Source: Mesorhabditis belari (Eukaryota > Nematoda > Chromadorea > Rhabditida > Rhabditidae). Taken from it: a DNA stretch of 64,000 nucleotides. This document shows, piece after piece, positions 63,981 through 64,000 of the stretch. Every line of letters starts with the position of its first letter. Within the stretch, counting starts at the first letter, position 1. Location of the stretch: positions 1 through 64,000 of the forward strand of contig CAUEEP010000736.1 of assembly GCA_958450365.1 (NCBI GenBank), given 5' to 3'. Position numbers and translations under genes: made by a program. The notes below the pieces were generated by a model. That model ran no database searches and was not told the DNA's origin. It saw only the letters and a list, made by a program, of their open reading frames with translations.

Positions 63981-64000
63981 GTATGCTTTTGGGAATCTTT

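Overview
This window is nuclear DNA of a rhabditid-type nematode. It is AT-rich, with many short introns that start GT(A/G) and end TTTCAG or TTTTAG, and with nematode-type gene families (CAP/SCP secreted proteins, C-type lectins, small Cys-rich membrane proteins, a DxD glycosyltransferase-like family). It also holds a heavy load of Tc1/mariner, MULE and Merlin transposons. The species cannot be named from the sequence. Exon models were built by hand from reading frame, splice sites and phase; where every exon joins in phase I say so.

Region 1 (1-5300) is repeat-rich, with a minisatellite and a 568-bp MITE, then a small secreted Cys-rich gene (4161-4876) with an apparent frameshift. Region 2 (about 5303-29370) is a tandem segmental duplication. 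Unit A (5303-13280) and unit B (13307-29371) each carried the same ancestral block: an unrecognised 8-exon secreted or membrane-anchored protein gene, two C-type-lectin genes and the 5' part of the poly(A)-binding protein gene. Each unit then gained its own transposons: a mariner and a Tc1-like element in A; a Tc1-like element, a mariner, a FLYWCH/MULE element, a TTGGG-type MITE and a tRNA-like foldback element in B. The other unit therefore gives the empty site for each insertion. The novel gene is intact in A and broken in B. One lectin gene is intact in B. The duplication left a truncated but open two-RRM PABP paralog in A (12418-13263), while the full PABP gene (28504-33268, 12 exons, 613 aa) follows unit B.

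Region 3 (33300-47900) holds an SLC35F6-like transporter (34789-36524) and a 2.4-kb near-identical inverted duplication (37690-40077 and 43133-45480). Each arm carries a CAP-domain gene with its TATA box. The plus copy is intact; the minus copy has a 2-nt deletion. The spacer contains a decayed non-LTR retrotransposon.

Region 4 (47900-64000) holds a Cys-rich single-pass membrane protein (minus, 50306-47937) and a DxD glycosyltransferase-like gene (plus, 52953-54769). These are followed by three closely spaced minus-strand genes (61015-59771, 59617-57423, 57289-54791; gaps of 153 and 133 bp) that look like a nematode operon, convergent with the glycosyltransferase gene with 21 bp between stop codons. 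A Merlin transposon with an 8-bp target duplication sits in an intron at 61547-62333. A membrane-protein gene begins at 63855 and runs off the window.

The most unusual items are the FLYWCH/MULE element whose catalytic core is deleted while both ends of the protein survive, a pair of Tc1-like elements sharing a 46-residue spacing between the second catalytic Asp and the Glu in the copy that can be read, the truncated PABP paralog, and the operon-like cluster.
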